Source: Paenibacillus ginsengarvi
Lineage (GTDB): Bacteria > Bacillota > Bacilli > Paenibacillales > NBRC-103111
Assembly: GCF_003626695.1 (NCBI RefSeq)
Contig: NZ_RBAH01000033.1
Coordinates: 26,041-90,040, forward strand
Direction of reading: 5' to 3'
DNA length: 64,000 nucleotides
Under the pieces are notes generated by a model. The model was not told where the DNA came from and did not search any database. It saw nothing but the letters and a program-made list of their open reading frames with translations. Below, piece by piece: positions 17,348 to 26,824 of this stretch (positions are counted from its first letter, which is position 1; every line of letters starts with the position of its first letter). The translations under genes and the position numbers were made by a program.

Positions 17348-19621
17348 GTGATCGCTTCTTCACTGTTAAGAAGATGGTTTGTGTTCAGCACGCTTCTTAC
17401 GTCACTCCCGATTCTTTTTTTGGGAGTGTTTTCATATACAATTGCATCCAAGGGCATTCAAGAGAAAGTAGACGAGGGCAATCTGCAAAATCTGTTACAG
17501 ACCCAAATGCGGGTGGAGCAGTTGCTCAAAACACTGGAGTACGTGGTGATGCAATATGTCAGTTCGCCAATTGTTAATAATGCTCTTTATAAGTCGCTCA
17601 CTACCGCCACCCACTTCAAGGAAATCAACGATTTGTCGCAAGGATTGCATAATCTTCATTTTTTCATCGGTGTGCAAGATGCTTCTTTGATTAATGTGAG
17701 GGAAAACTGGTATATAGGAAAAAACGGATTCGGGAACAACCTTAAAGAGCTTGCCGATTATGAAAGCTTGGAACGATATACTTCGATGAGGAACAATTTG
17801 GTGTGGATGCCGGATCCGACTTCCTCCCCAGAGATGGGAACCTTGAATCTGATCTGCAAAGTGCCACTATTGAATTTTTCCGTGGAAACTAGTGCTTTGC
17901 TAATTTTAAAAATCAAAAAAAGTGATTTGAATCGGCAATTTTTGGCGCAAAATGAGCTGGGAAACTTGTTCGTGCTAGATCGTTCCCCCCAAGCCGTGCT
18001 CGGTGATCCGAATATCGGTGAATTATCTGTGGAAGTCCAAAACCGGATTACTGAAATGATAGAGTCCTTGCAAAGTCGCAACGGTCACTTTCCGATGGAT
18101 TGGGAAGGGCGAGATGTATGGATTCATTTTATACAATCACCCCAGCACGGTTGGACTTATCTAGCCGTTCAAGATGCCAAAAAGTCTACAATGGAGGCTC
18201 GACAAATCGGGATCTTCACATTGGCAAGCTGTGCGGCGTTGTTCCTGCTTTTCGGAGCGGCAGCCCTTTATGGCTCCCATTGGATGTATTCGCCAATCCG
18301 GGGATTTGTTCAATTCATGCGAAGTGACTTAGGCAACAAAGACGAGGGGGATGTGAAAGATGATTTCGCCGACTTGGCCCAACGTATTCGTCATTTGATG
18401 AACAGCGGTCTTCAGATGCAGGACCAATTGACCTTCTATGCCGTCCAACTCAGGGACAGCTTCGTGCAGCGGTTATTGGCCGGAAAAATCACTAAAAGCA
18501 GATTGCTGGAGCACTTGTCCGCAACAGGCTTTCCCGTTGCTTGGAAGCGATTGATTGTGTTTGTCGTCCAAATTGATACTTTGAAAAATACCCGTTATCA
18601 GGAACGAGACAATGATTTGTTACTTTTCGCGATCGGGAATATTGTGGGCGATTTGGTAGAACCCATGAAAAGATTTCAGCCGGTATCCATGGACAACTCG
18701 CAAGTGACGATTCTGGCTTCGGAATTTGAAACAGATGAAGAATGCAGCAGATGGGCGCTCTCGATTGCGGAAGATATTCGAATCAAGATAGCGGAATTCC
18801 TCAGTTTGAAGGTAAGCATTGGGGTCAGCCGTTCTTATGTCGACCTTGTCGATGTATCGGGAGCTTACCAGGAAGGTCTTGAGGCTCTGAAGTATAGGTT
18901 CCAACTGGGATCGGAAATGATATTGCACATTAATGACATTCAATTGAACAGAAACAAGGAAACCGTATACCCCAAGCAGTTGGAAAGGGATATTGTTGAT
19001 GCGGTTAAGCTCGGGCATCCCGAGCGGATCTCCACATGCTTGGAAGTCTATTTGCTACATGCCATCCAATCCAATATCCATATTCAAGAATTCCAATTTA
19101 TGCTGATGCAATTAATCGGAAGTTTGACTGAGTTGCTTTACGGTTCAGGTTTGTCAGCCGAGAAGGTTCTTGGCGATAAGCAGGTTGCCCATCATTTGTT
19201 GCAAGGAAAATCATTGATTGAGTGGAAACGATGGCTATTGGACGAAATCGCGATGCCTATAGCCAACCACTTAAGGGATGAACGCGAATCGCATAATAAT
19301 CGGATAACGGAAGATCTGATTCGGATAATAGAAAGGGAATTCGAGTCCAATTTAACGCTGGAGGATTGCTCGGCGAGACTTAATTTTCACCCGGTTTATG
19401 TCAGTCGCGTGTTCAAGAAGGAAACCGGGTTAACCTTCAGTGATTTTTTGGCGCAGCATCGGCTACGGATCGCAAAGAAATGGCTGGTCGAGACGGATAT
19501 GACCATTTTGGAAATCGCCACGCGGCTGAATTACGCGAATTCAACCCCGTTTATCCGATATTTTAGCAAGGCTACCGGAGTTACACCTGGAAAGTATCGT
19601 AAAGATCATATGCAGTTGTAG
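17348..19621 (+). CDS. Second membrane-bound AraC-family regulator
   Basis: This 757-aa protein has the same build as the one at 3941. A first membrane helix lies at about residues 10-32, an extracytoplasmic sensor region follows, and a second membrane helix is at about 287-312 (FTLASCAALFLLFGAAAL). The C-terminal AraC DNA-binding domain (about 655-757) includes LEDCSARLNFHPVYVSRVFKKETG. There is no receiver domain. Translation is assigned to GTG 17348, 8 bases after GGAGAGG. Being only 54 bases after the glycosidase gene it may be read with locus 1, but its terminator and the following permeases suggest it controls locus 2. Confidence 0.92.
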   Translation: MIASSLLRRWFVFSTLLTSLPILFLGVFSYTIASKGIQEKVDEGNLQNLLQTQMRVEQLLKTLEYVVMQYVSSPIVNNALYKSLTTATHFKEINDLSQGLHNLHFFIGVQDASLINVRENWYIGKNGFGNNLKELADYESLERYTSMRNNLVWMPDPTSSPEMGTLNLICKVPLLNFSVETSALLILKIKKSDLNRQFLAQNELGNLFVLDRSPQAVLGDPNIGELSVEVQNRITEMIESLQSRNGHFPMDWEGRDVWIHFIQSPQHGWTYLAVQDAKKSTMEARQIGIFTLASCAALFLLFGAAALYGSHWMYSPIRGFVQFMRSDLGNKDEGDVKDDFADLAQRIRHLMNSGLQMQDQLTFYAVQLRDSFVQRLLAGKITKSRLLEHLSATGFPVAWKRLIVFVVQIDTLKNTRYQERDNDLLLFAIGNIVGDLVEPMKRFQPVSMDNSQVTILASEFETDEECSRWALSIAEDIRIKIAEFLSLKVSIGVSRSYVDLVDVSGAYQEGLEALKYRFQLGSEMILHINDIQLNRNKETVYPKQLERDIVDAVKLGHPERISTCLEVYLLHAIQSNIHIQEFQFMLMQLIGSLTELLYGSGLSAEKVLGDKQVAHHLLQGKSLIEWKRWLLDEIAMPIANHLRDERESHNNRITEDLIRIIEREFESNLTLEDCSARLNFHPVYVSRVFKKETGLTFSDFLAQHRLRIAKKWLVETDMTILEIATRLNYANSTPFIRYFSKATGVTPGKYRKDHMQL

Positions 19622-19628
19622 GACATAC

Positions 19629-19663
19629 AAACACCCATGCTTCCTAAGGAAACTTGGGTGTTT
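19629..19663 (+). terminator. Rho-independent terminator after the second AraC gene
   Basis: AAACACCCA (19629-19637) pairs with TGGGTGTTT (19655-19663), with an inner TTCC/GGAA stem, and T-rich sequence follows. Confidence 0.8.
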
Positions 19664-19837
19664 CTTCTTATCGGACCTATTAGCTAAATGGGGTGGATGC
19701 ATAGGTTATCTTCTGTATATAACGATCATCAATGTCGATCTCGGTGAAATAGTTAACTGAGGTATATATACTTCTTTGAACACGGCGCGTTACATTTCAG
19801 GTATCCAATAACGATTTGGGAAAGGAGAACATCAAAC

Positions 19838-20800
19838 ATGAAGAACAACGCCATGGCGACAACCGATCTTCAAAGCAATCAGTCTGTTAAAAAACGCAGG
19901 CCGTGGGTTGCCGACCTGATCATGGATCGATGGTTGTATGTAATGCTTGTTCCAGGTATCGTTTTTTTCATTTTTTTTAAATATGTACCCATGATTGGTA
20001 TAGCTATGGCGTTCCAAGATTATAGGCCGCATTTGGGAATCTTAAACAGTCCGTGGGTCGGGTTCAAGCATTTTGAACGTCTGTTTGCGGATCCGCAGTT
20101 TATGAATCTTCTGAAAAACACGTTGATTTTGGCCGTGTACGACATCGTCTTTTATTTTCCTATACCGATTATTTTGTCGCTGCTTCTCAACGAGATTCGT
20201 CTTCAATTGTTCAAGCGAACCATCCAAACGCTGGTCTATATTCCACACTTTATATCCTGGGTCGTTGTGGTCGCGATTTCTTATCTTTTCTTCACAACAG
20301 AAGGCGGGGTCGTGAATGACCTGATCGCCTCGATGGGAATGGAGAAGATCCCTTTTCTGCTCAGCGAGGAATGGTTCCGGCCTCTGTTTATGCTTCAGGC
20401 GATCTGGAAGGACGCGGGATGGGGGACGATCATCTTCCTGGCCGCTTTGGCGGGAGTCGATCCCCAGCTCTACGAGGCCTCCCGTATAGACGGAGCTAAC
20501 CGTTGGCATCAGCTATGGCTGATTACTTTGCCCTCCATCCGCAGCACCATCGTGATTTTGTTTATCCTCCGTCTGGGCAATTTCTTGGATGTAGGCTTCG
20601 AGCATATTTTTCTGATGCTGAATCCGATGAATCGGGAGGTTGCGGAAGTGTTTGAAACTTACATTTACCGGGTCGGCTTGACACAAGCACAATTCAGCTA
20701 CAGCACTGCTGTAGGTCTATTCAAATCCTTAATCGGACTGGTTCTGGTATTGTCGGCCAACTGGGCGGTACGAAAGACGGGAGAGGAGGGAATCTGGTGA
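19838..20800 (+). CDS. Sugar ABC transporter permease, LplB type (locus 2)
   Basis: This 320-aa CUT1-family permease is paralogous to the one at 6665. Shared features are FFKYVPMIGIAMAFQDYRP near the N-terminus, six membrane helices, and the EAA-type loop YEASRIDGANRWHQLWLITLP. The ribosome site is GGGAAAGGAG. Its stop codon overlaps the GTG of the next permease by 4 bases, so the two are translationally coupled. No ATPase gene lies nearby. Confidence 0.92.
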   Translation: MKNNAMATTDLQSNQSVKKRRPWVADLIMDRWLYVMLVPGIVFFIFFKYVPMIGIAMAFQDYRPHLGILNSPWVGFKHFERLFADPQFMNLLKNTLILAVYDIVFYFPIPIILSLLLNEIRLQLFKRTIQTLVYIPHFISWVVVVAISYLFFTTEGGVVNDLIASMGMEKIPFLLSEEWFRPLFMLQAIWKDAGWGTIIFLAALAGVDPQLYEASRIDGANRWHQLWLITLPSIRSTIVILFILRLGNFLDVGFEHIFLMLNPMNREVAEVFETYIYRVGLTQAQFSYSTAVGLFKSLIGLVLVLSANWAVRKTGEEGIW

Positions 20801-21669
20801 ATCATCGAGGCCTCGGGGGTCGTATGTTTGACGCATTCAATGTCATTCTTTTGACCTTGATCGGTTTATCGGCGGTACTTCCCTTTGTTTATATCGTCTC
20901 CGCATCCTTCTCATCGGAACATATTGTTGCGAAGGGAACGTTCTTGCTTTTTCCGACTGATGTAACGCTTGATGCATACAAGTATATTTTTTCGACCAAT
21001 ACACTCGTTCGCAGCATGATGATTTCGTTGTACGTGACCATTGTAGGAACACTGATCAATCTGATACTCACTTCCTTGATGGCGTATCCGCTTGCCCATC
21101 ATCGTCTGCGCGGAAGACGAACCTTGCTTATTCTCGTGCTATTTACGATGTTGTTTACAGGCGGCTTGATTCCCACCTATATCGTCGTCAAGTCACTAGG
21201 TCTGATCAATTCCTTGTGGGCCCTAATGATCCCGAATGCGATCAGCGCATTCAACCTGATTATTCTGAAAAACTTCTTTCAGCAAATTCCGGATGGACTG
21301 CAGGAATCCGCCAAGATCGACGGCGCGAACGATATGCGGATTCTGCTCCGCATTGTGCTTCCCCTGTCGGCACCGGCATTGGCCACTTTTGCCTTATTCT
21401 ATGCAGTCGGACACTGGAACAGCTATTTCAACGCCATCATTTATTTGAACGATTCCGATAAATGGCCGATCCAAGTTATGCTGCGGCAAATTGTCATCTT
21501 AGCGCAATCCGGCTTCGCGGATTCGTCTTCGCTGGAGGATGCCATACTCCCGGCGGAAACCGTGAAAATGGCAGTGATCACTTTTGCGACGGCACCGATC
21601 CTAATGGTGTATCCGTTCCTGCAAAAGCATTTTGCTAAGGGCGTTCTGTTGGGATCGGTAAAAGGCTAG
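20797..21669 (+). CDS. Sugar ABC transporter permease, LplC/YtcP type (locus 2)
   Basis: This 290-aa permease partners the preceding gene. It has six membrane helices, the EAA loop QESAKIDGANDMRILLRIVLP and the family ending FLQKHFAKGVLLGSVKG. It starts at GTG in a GTGA overlap. Compared with the locus 1 copy at 7592, the middle (SLMAYPL, GGLIPTY/F, VGHWNSYF) is closely similar while the periplasmic loops differ, as expected for different binding proteins. Confidence 0.92.
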   Translation: MNHRGLGGRMFDAFNVILLTLIGLSAVLPFVYIVSASFSSEHIVAKGTFLLFPTDVTLDAYKYIFSTNTLVRSMMISLYVTIVGTLINLILTSLMAYPLAHHRLRGRRTLLILVLFTMLFTGGLIPTYIVVKSLGLINSLWALMIPNAISAFNLIILKNFFQQIPDGLQESAKIDGANDMRILLRIVLPLSAPALATFALFYAVGHWNSYFNAIIYLNDSDKWPIQVMLRQIVILAQSGFADSSSLEDAILPAETVKMAVITFATAPILMVYPFLQKHFAKGVLLGSVKG

Positions 21670-21675
21670 TCTTGA

Positions 21676-21685
21676 GGGGGGGGGG
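21676..21685 (+). repeat. Run of ten G residues
   Basis: A G10 homopolymer lies 6 bases after the permease stop and about 70 bases before the lipoprotein start. Such runs slip easily and could vary mRNA folding or spacing; they are also prone to sequencing error. Confidence 0.8.
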
Positions 21686-21756
21686 AACGAACGAATCGGC
21701 AGTGAGGGTCTGGAAATCAGAAGGGACCGATTTTATTACAAAGAGAGGGTGAGCAT

Positions 21757-23274
21757 TTGTCAATGAAACAGCAAGGATGGTTATCGGTTAAAGGGATGGT
21801 TGTTGCTTCGATGCTCTTGACGACCCTAGCTTGCTCCACCGCCGGTACTAGCAGCACGGATAAACCGGAAGGAAGTGCAGTCAAGAAGGAGGAAAAGCCC
21901 CTCGAGCTCACTATGGCCGCGCTGGCTGCGCAAGAACCGCCCGCTGAAGGGAATGAAATCGAGAAACGGATGGAGGCATTCACGAATACCAACCTGTCCA
22001 TTCAGTGGATTCCCTTGGCTGCTTATGCCGACAAAATCAATTTGATGATTGCATCCGGAGAGCTGCCTAAGGTCGTGAATGCAAACTTTAGTCCTACGAT
22101 TCAAAGTGCCATGAAATCCGGCATGTTTTGGGAAGTTGGTCCGCATTTGTCCAAATTCAAAAACTTATCCACTTTCAATAAAGCGTATTTCGATCATACT
22201 GAGATCGATGGAAAAGTGTATGGAATTCCCTCTTCACGGCCGATTACCAGACAATCCCTCATTTACCGCAGCGATTGGCTTAAGAATGCAGGTTTGAAGG
22301 AGCCGAAAAACTTAGAGGAGCTTTATCAAGTCTTAAAAGCGTATACACAAAATGATCCGGACAAAAATGGCGCTAATGATACAGTTGGCCTATCCATGGA
22401 AGGCTTAGGCAAGCTCAACAACATCGTTGTGATGCATGGCGGTCCAAACAAATTTGCGATCGAAAGCGGAAAATTGATTCCCGATTTTGAGACCAAAGAG
22501 TACATGGATGTTTTGAAATTCATGAAGCGTTTATATGACGAAAAACTGATGAATCAGGATTTTGCGGTCGCCACGAGAGCTCAAACGCAAAGCGCATTCA
22601 CTACAGGCAAGTCGGGCATGGTTCTAGCCGTTTCCGGCAACGCTTATAACTTATATGCCGTTCTGGTCAAACCGGTGCCTCAAGCGGAAGTGGATTTTTT
22701 CACAGCGTTCGAGGGGCCGAAGGGCAAAAAAGTGGTTGGGGAGATCAATACGGAAACCTTGACCCTTATTCCTAAATCATCCGTGAAAACAGAGGAAGAG
22801 CTACTTCGCATTCTCGCCTTCTTCGACAAGCTCGCGGAACCGGAAATGGCGACCCTGCTCGCGAGAGGGGTCAACGGAAAGCACTACAAAGTTGAAGACG
22901 GCAAAGCGCTCACCACCGACGGCGCATTATTCCTTAAGGATGTTTCCGATTTACGCAACCAGTTTCTGAAAACCTGGATATTTCACAACACAATGCCGCC
23001 CAAACAGCATGCTCTATTGGATAAATCGGATCGCAGCGACAAAGATGATGAAAAATACGGTGTTTTTGATGCGTCCAAGACATTGACCTCTGCAACCTAC
23101 ATGGAACGCGGAAAGGAACTGGAACAAATCATCACGGATGCGGCCACCCAATTTATTATGGGCAAAATTGACGAAGCCGGTTTCAAGAAGGAAATCGAGA
23201 AATGGCGCAAAACCGGCGGAGACAAAATGCTGACTGAATATATGGCAGACTACAATAAAAAGAACAAGAAATAA
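21757..23274 (+). CDS. Extracellular solute-binding lipoprotein (locus 2)
   Basis: This 505-aa sugar-binding lipoprotein serves the locus 2 importer. The lipobox TTLAC gives the modified Cys26, followed by a Ser/Thr-rich tether. The conserved IDGKVYGIPSSRPI segment corresponds to DGKIYGIP of the locus 1 protein. TTG 21757 is preferred because GAGGG lies 7 bases away; the ATG two codons later has a 13-base spacer. A terminator-like hairpin follows before the sulfatase gene, which would let the lipoprotein be expressed above the enzymes. Confidence 0.93.
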   Translation: MSMKQQGWLSVKGMVVASMLLTTLACSTAGTSSTDKPEGSAVKKEEKPLELTMAALAAQEPPAEGNEIEKRMEAFTNTNLSIQWIPLAAYADKINLMIASGELPKVVNANFSPTIQSAMKSGMFWEVGPHLSKFKNLSTFNKAYFDHTEIDGKVYGIPSSRPITRQSLIYRSDWLKNAGLKEPKNLEELYQVLKAYTQNDPDKNGANDTVGLSMEGLGKLNNIVVMHGGPNKFAIESGKLIPDFETKEYMDVLKFMKRLYDEKLMNQDFAVATRAQTQSAFTTGKSGMVLAVSGNAYNLYAVLVKPVPQAEVDFFTAFEGPKGKKVVGEINTETLTLIPKSSVKTEEELLRILAFFDKLAEPEMATLLARGVNGKHYKVEDGKALTTDGALFLKDVSDLRNQFLKTWIFHNTMPPKQHALLDKSDRSDKDDEKYGVFDASKTLTSATYMERGKELEQIITDAATQFIMGKIDEAGFKKEIEKWRKTGGDKMLTEYMADYNKKNKK

Positions 23275-23288
23275 TTTCAGTTCATTGT

Positions 23289-23321
23289 GGAAAGCCGCAT
23301 CTGTATCCGGTGCGGTTTTCC
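23289..23321 (+). terminator. Terminator-like hairpin after the locus 2 lipoprotein
   Basis: GGAAAGCCGCA pairs with TGCGGTTTTCC (one G-T pair). The T tract is short and lies inside the stem, so read-through into the sulfatase gene is likely. Confidence 0.6.
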
Positions 23322-23354
23322 CTAAACCATGAAGAATAGGAGAGGTAAAAGCAG

Positions 23355-24818
23355 TTGAAAAACGAGACCCGTCCCAACATCTTGATCTTTATGCCGGATC
23401 AAATGCAGGCCCAAATCACATTTCCCGGTCACCCCTGTAAAACCCCGAACATGGATAAAATCAAAGAAGCCGGCGTTAGTTTTCACTCCGCGTATCCGCC
23501 TATGGCCCATTGCTGTCCGGCCAGGGCTTCCTTCATGACAAGTCTTTATCCTTCCCAGCATGGGGTCTACAACAACGTTTCCAACGATCAAGCGATTCAT
23601 AACCAACTCACCCCCGGGATCGAGACCTTTTCCGAGAAACTGGCGGAGGGCGGTTATCAAATGTACTATGCCGGAAAGTGGCACGTCTCAGCCACAGAAA
23701 CGCCGCAATCCAGAGGGTGGACGGAATTGTACCTGAAGGAACAGGAACTGGACAATGGATCACGCAGAAAAGCGTATCGGGAAATGATCTGCGAAAGCGG
23801 CCAAAGAAGCCGAAAACGCGGGGAAATCTTGCGTCCCGGATGGGGAGGCTATACCCTTTACGGCACTTCGGACCAATCCTACTCCGAGCTAGACGACTAT
23901 GAATGCGTGCATCAAGCCATTTCGCAATTGGATCGGCTGCAAGATAGTGTTGATCCCTGGTGCATGTATATCGGACCGAACGGTCCGCATGATCCATTCA
24001 TCATCCCGGAAAAGTACGCCACGATGTATAATCCCGATCAGATCGATCTGCCGCCCAATTACGAGGACGATATGGAGGATAAACCCCGCATTTATCAACG
24101 CATGCGCAAGGTGTTCAGCCAATTAGGTGAAGAGGAGGTGAAGGAATCCATTGCGCATTATTGGGGCTACTGCACGCTAGTTGACGATTTATTCGGGGAA
24201 GTCCTGGATGCTTTGGCTCGCAACAACCAGATGGACAATACGCTGATAATCGTCGTATCGGATCATGGCGAACATGCGGGAGCCCACGGGTTATATTGCA
24301 AAGGAATCAGCATGTTCGATGAAGGGTATCGCGTTCCTCTTATTATGAGCTCTCCCAAGCTTGTCCAAAGTCCGGGGAGAGCCGTCGAACAATTCGTGAC
24401 ACTCATGGATATAGCTCCTACATTAATCGAACTTACTGGAGCGGAACCGCTGGGCAAAACGAGCGGGCGCAGCCTGGTTCCGTTTCTGTCCAGTGAAACG
24501 CCGGATAACTGGCGGGACAGCATATACGCCCAATGCAACGGTACTGAATTATACTATACCAGCCGGATGGTCAAGACGAAGAACTATAAGTTCGTCTATA
24601 ATCCTACCGACTTTGACGAGCTATATGACCTGGAATCGGATCCGTATGAAATGCACAATATTGCGGACCGTCCGGAATCGGAAGCTCTTTTGAAGGAAAT
24701 GTACGGCAAGATGTGGGAGCATGCCTTTGAATCCGAGGATATGAATATGGTGAAGTATATTCCGGTTACCACAGGAGAGTATGGTCCGGCTATAGTCAAC
24801 GCAAAAAGGAGAGGTTGA
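23355..24818 (+). CDS. Type I sulfatase
   Basis: This 487-aa sulfatase belongs to the alkaline phosphatase superfamily and releases sulfate from an ester. The formylglycine motif C-x-P-x-R is Cys53-Cys-Pro-Ala-Arg57 in AHCCPARASF. The N-terminal metal ligand lies in NILIFMPDQ (Asp15), and the SDHGEHAG segment (about residues 300-307) supplies further ligands. There is no signal peptide, so it is cytoplasmic and needs a maturase; neither a formylglycine-generating enzyme nor an anSME is in this window. TTG 23355 follows GGAGAGG. Its place directly after the importer means the imported sugar is probably sulfated. Confidence 0.93.
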   Translation: MKNETRPNILIFMPDQMQAQITFPGHPCKTPNMDKIKEAGVSFHSAYPPMAHCCPARASFMTSLYPSQHGVYNNVSNDQAIHNQLTPGIETFSEKLAEGGYQMYYAGKWHVSATETPQSRGWTELYLKEQELDNGSRRKAYREMICESGQRSRKRGEILRPGWGGYTLYGTSDQSYSELDDYECVHQAISQLDRLQDSVDPWCMYIGPNGPHDPFIIPEKYATMYNPDQIDLPPNYEDDMEDKPRIYQRMRKVFSQLGEEEVKESIAHYWGYCTLVDDLFGEVLDALARNNQMDNTLIIVVSDHGEHAGAHGLYCKGISMFDEGYRVPLIMSSPKLVQSPGRAVEQFVTLMDIAPTLIELTGAEPLGKTSGRSLVPFLSSETPDNWRDSIYAQCNGTELYYTSRMVKTKNYKFVYNPTDFDELYDLESDPYEMHNIADRPESEALLKEMYGKMWEHAFESEDMNMVKYIPVTTGEYGPAIVNAKRRG

Positions 24819-24822
24819 TGAG

Positions 24823-25791
24823 ATGACCAAGTATACGGTAGCGGTGACCGACTATGGCTTTCCTGATTTGCATCAGGAAGAAGATGTGTTACTTCCTATG
24901 GGCTTTGAATTTGTAACGGGACAATGCAAAACGCCGGATGAAGTGATGCAATTAACCAGACACGCGGATGCGATTTTAATCGAAAGAGCGCCGATCACCA
25001 AAGAAGTCATCGAGAACTTGGAGCGTTGCAAAATCATCGTAAGGTATGGCGTCGGTGTCGATAGCGTGGATATTCAAGCGGCAAAAGAACGAAATATTCC
25101 CGTTGTCAACGTACCGGATTATGGGACGGGGGAAGTCGCCGATCATGCGATGTCGCTCTTGCTCTCGAGCGTTCGGAAAATCCCCCAAATTGTTTCCCAG
25201 GTGCGCCGAGGGGTGTGGCAAACAACTCCGTGCCGACCGATTATGGGCTTGCAAGGGAAAACGCTCGGAATCGCCGGCTTCGGCCATATCGGAAAAGATG
25301 TGGCAAGGAGAGCCCAAAGCTTCGGCATCGACACGATCGCCTACGATCCGTATGTGCCGGAAACCGTTTGTAACGAGTGGGGAACACAGAAGGTCGATTG
25401 GCATTCCTTGCTGGAACGAAGCGATATGATTTCGGTTCATCTTCCCTTAACGCCGGAGACCAAACATCTATTTAATGAGGAAGCCTTTGAGCGAATGAAA
25501 TCAACCGCTTACTTGGTGAACACATCCAGGGGCGGAGTGATCAAAACCGCAAGTTTAGTGGATGCGTTGAAAACCAAAAAAATCGCAGGAGCGGCCTTGG
25601 ATGTATTAGAAGAGCAACCGATTCCGATGAGCAGTCCGCTTCTCCAATTCGACGACTGTTTCATCACGAGCCACTGCGCCTGGTACTCGGAAAGCTCGTT
25701 AAACCGGCTGCAGCGACATGCAGCTCTGGAAATTAAACGAATATTCAGCGGCGAGCGTCCCAAGCATATCGTGAACGGGGTAGAGGTGTAG
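24823..25791 (+). CDS. D-isomer-specific 2-hydroxyacid dehydrogenase
   Basis: This 322-aa NAD-dependent enzyme of the D-glycerate/phosphoglycerate dehydrogenase family interconverts a 2-oxoacid and a D-2-hydroxyacid. The cofactor loop GFGHIG is at about residues 150-155. The catalytic Arg (NTSRGG, about 235), Glu (VLEEQP, about 262) and His (TSHCAWYS, about 283) are all present. The ribosome site AGGAGAGG lies inside the end of the sulfatase gene, 4 bases separate the two frames, and the zinc dehydrogenase follows 6 bases later. It is a tight operon member probably handling a sugar acid. Confidence 0.92.
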   Translation: MTKYTVAVTDYGFPDLHQEEDVLLPMGFEFVTGQCKTPDEVMQLTRHADAILIERAPITKEVIENLERCKIIVRYGVGVDSVDIQAAKERNIPVVNVPDYGTGEVADHAMSLLLSSVRKIPQIVSQVRRGVWQTTPCRPIMGLQGKTLGIAGFGHIGKDVARRAQSFGIDTIAYDPYVPETVCNEWGTQKVDWHSLLERSDMISVHLPLTPETKHLFNEEAFERMKSTAYLVNTSRGGVIKTASLVDALKTKKIAGAALDVLEEQPIPMSSPLLQFDDCFITSHCAWYSESSLNRLQRHAALEIKRIFSGERPKHIVNGVEV

Positions 25792-25797
25792 GAAATC

Positions 25798-26808
25798 ATG
25801 AAAACTTTGGTTTATCACGGACCGCGGCAAATAAGCGTCGAAGAGCAAGAGCTGCCGAAGGCAGGCCCGACCGAAGCCTTGATCAAAGTGGAAGCCGTAG
25901 GCATTTGCGGGAGCGAATTGGAAGGGTATTTGGGCCATAGCAGCGTGAGGATTCCTCCGCTCATCATGGGCCATGAGTTCTGCGGAACAATCGTCGAAGT
26001 CGTCGGACAATCCAGCCACAAATCCGAATGGTCCGTAGGGGACAAGGTCGTTGTGAATCCGCTTATCTCCTGCGGGAGCTGCGATCGCTGTATACAAGGC
26101 AAACAAAATCTTTGTAGCAGGCGCGAGTTGATCGGCATTCATCGGCCCGGTGCCTTTGCCGAGTATGTAGCGGTACCTTTGAGCAATTTGTACTCCGTTC
26201 CCAAGGAGATGAACGCTTCGTTAGCCTCTTTGGCTGAGCCTCTCGCGGTTTGCATCCATGCCGTCAAGTTGGGTCTCCAGCCGTTTGAGGATGTCCTTAT
26301 ATTCGGCGCCGGAGCCATCGGGCTGCTCACCGTGCAAGCAGCGATGAGGATGGGAGCTAATCGAGTTCTGGTCGTGGAGAGGCAAGAGGCGCGCATGCAC
26401 CATGCCAAGGCGCTGGGGGCGGACGTTGTCACGCCGGAACGATTGGGCAACGGAGCGAATGACTGCTTGCCGCAAGGAATCGATACGATCATTGATTGTG
26501 TGGGCGTGACGGCCACTCGCAACCAAGCTCTGCAACTGATTAATTCCGGCGGCACAATCATTATGGTCGGCTTGGGGCATGAGGAATCGCCGATCCTGAT
26601 GAGCCACCTTGTGCGGCAAGAGGTATCCATCATCGGTTCCTATTCGTATTCCAACGCGGATTTTGGGCAAGCGGTTCAGTTGTTGGCCGGAGGTCATATC
26701 CGAATGGAGCCGTGGACGGCTACCGGCAGCTTGACGGAAGGCCCCGCCTCTTTTCAACATTTAGTGGAGGGGAAATCCCCTTTCAGCAAAATCATTCTGA
26801 ATCCGTAA
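25798..26808 (+). CDS. Zinc-dependent alcohol/polyol dehydrogenase
   Basis: This 336-aa medium-chain dehydrogenase is of the sorbitol/threonine dehydrogenase type. Catalytic zinc ligands are Cys37 (GICGSE) and His59-Glu60 (MGHEF). Structural zinc ligands are Cys92, Cys95, Cys98 and Cys106 (CGSCDRCIQGKQNLC). The Rossmann loop is GAGAIGLL at about residue 170. It probably oxidises a secondary hydroxyl of a sugar derivative. It lies in the same operon as the sulfatase and the 2-hydroxyacid dehydrogenase, with an SDR gene 16 bases downstream. Confidence 0.92.
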   Translation: MKTLVYHGPRQISVEEQELPKAGPTEALIKVEAVGICGSELEGYLGHSSVRIPPLIMGHEFCGTIVEVVGQSSHKSEWSVGDKVVVNPLISCGSCDRCIQGKQNLCSRRELIGIHRPGAFAEYVAVPLSNLYSVPKEMNASLASLAEPLAVCIHAVKLGLQPFEDVLIFGAGAIGLLTVQAAMRMGANRVLVVERQEARMHHAKALGADVVTPERLGNGANDCLPQGIDTIIDCVGVTATRNQALQLINSGGTIIMVGLGHEESPILMSHLVRQEVSIIGSYSYSNADFGQAVQLLAGGHIRMEPWTATGSLTEGPASFQHLVEGKSPFSKIILNP

Positions 26809-26824
26809 AGAAGGATGCGATGCC

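Noticed and set aside
23289..23321. Full transcription stop between binding protein and sulfatase
   Set aside because: The stem has little T tract beyond it and the sulfatase gene has no promoter of its own that I can see, so partial read-through is more likely.
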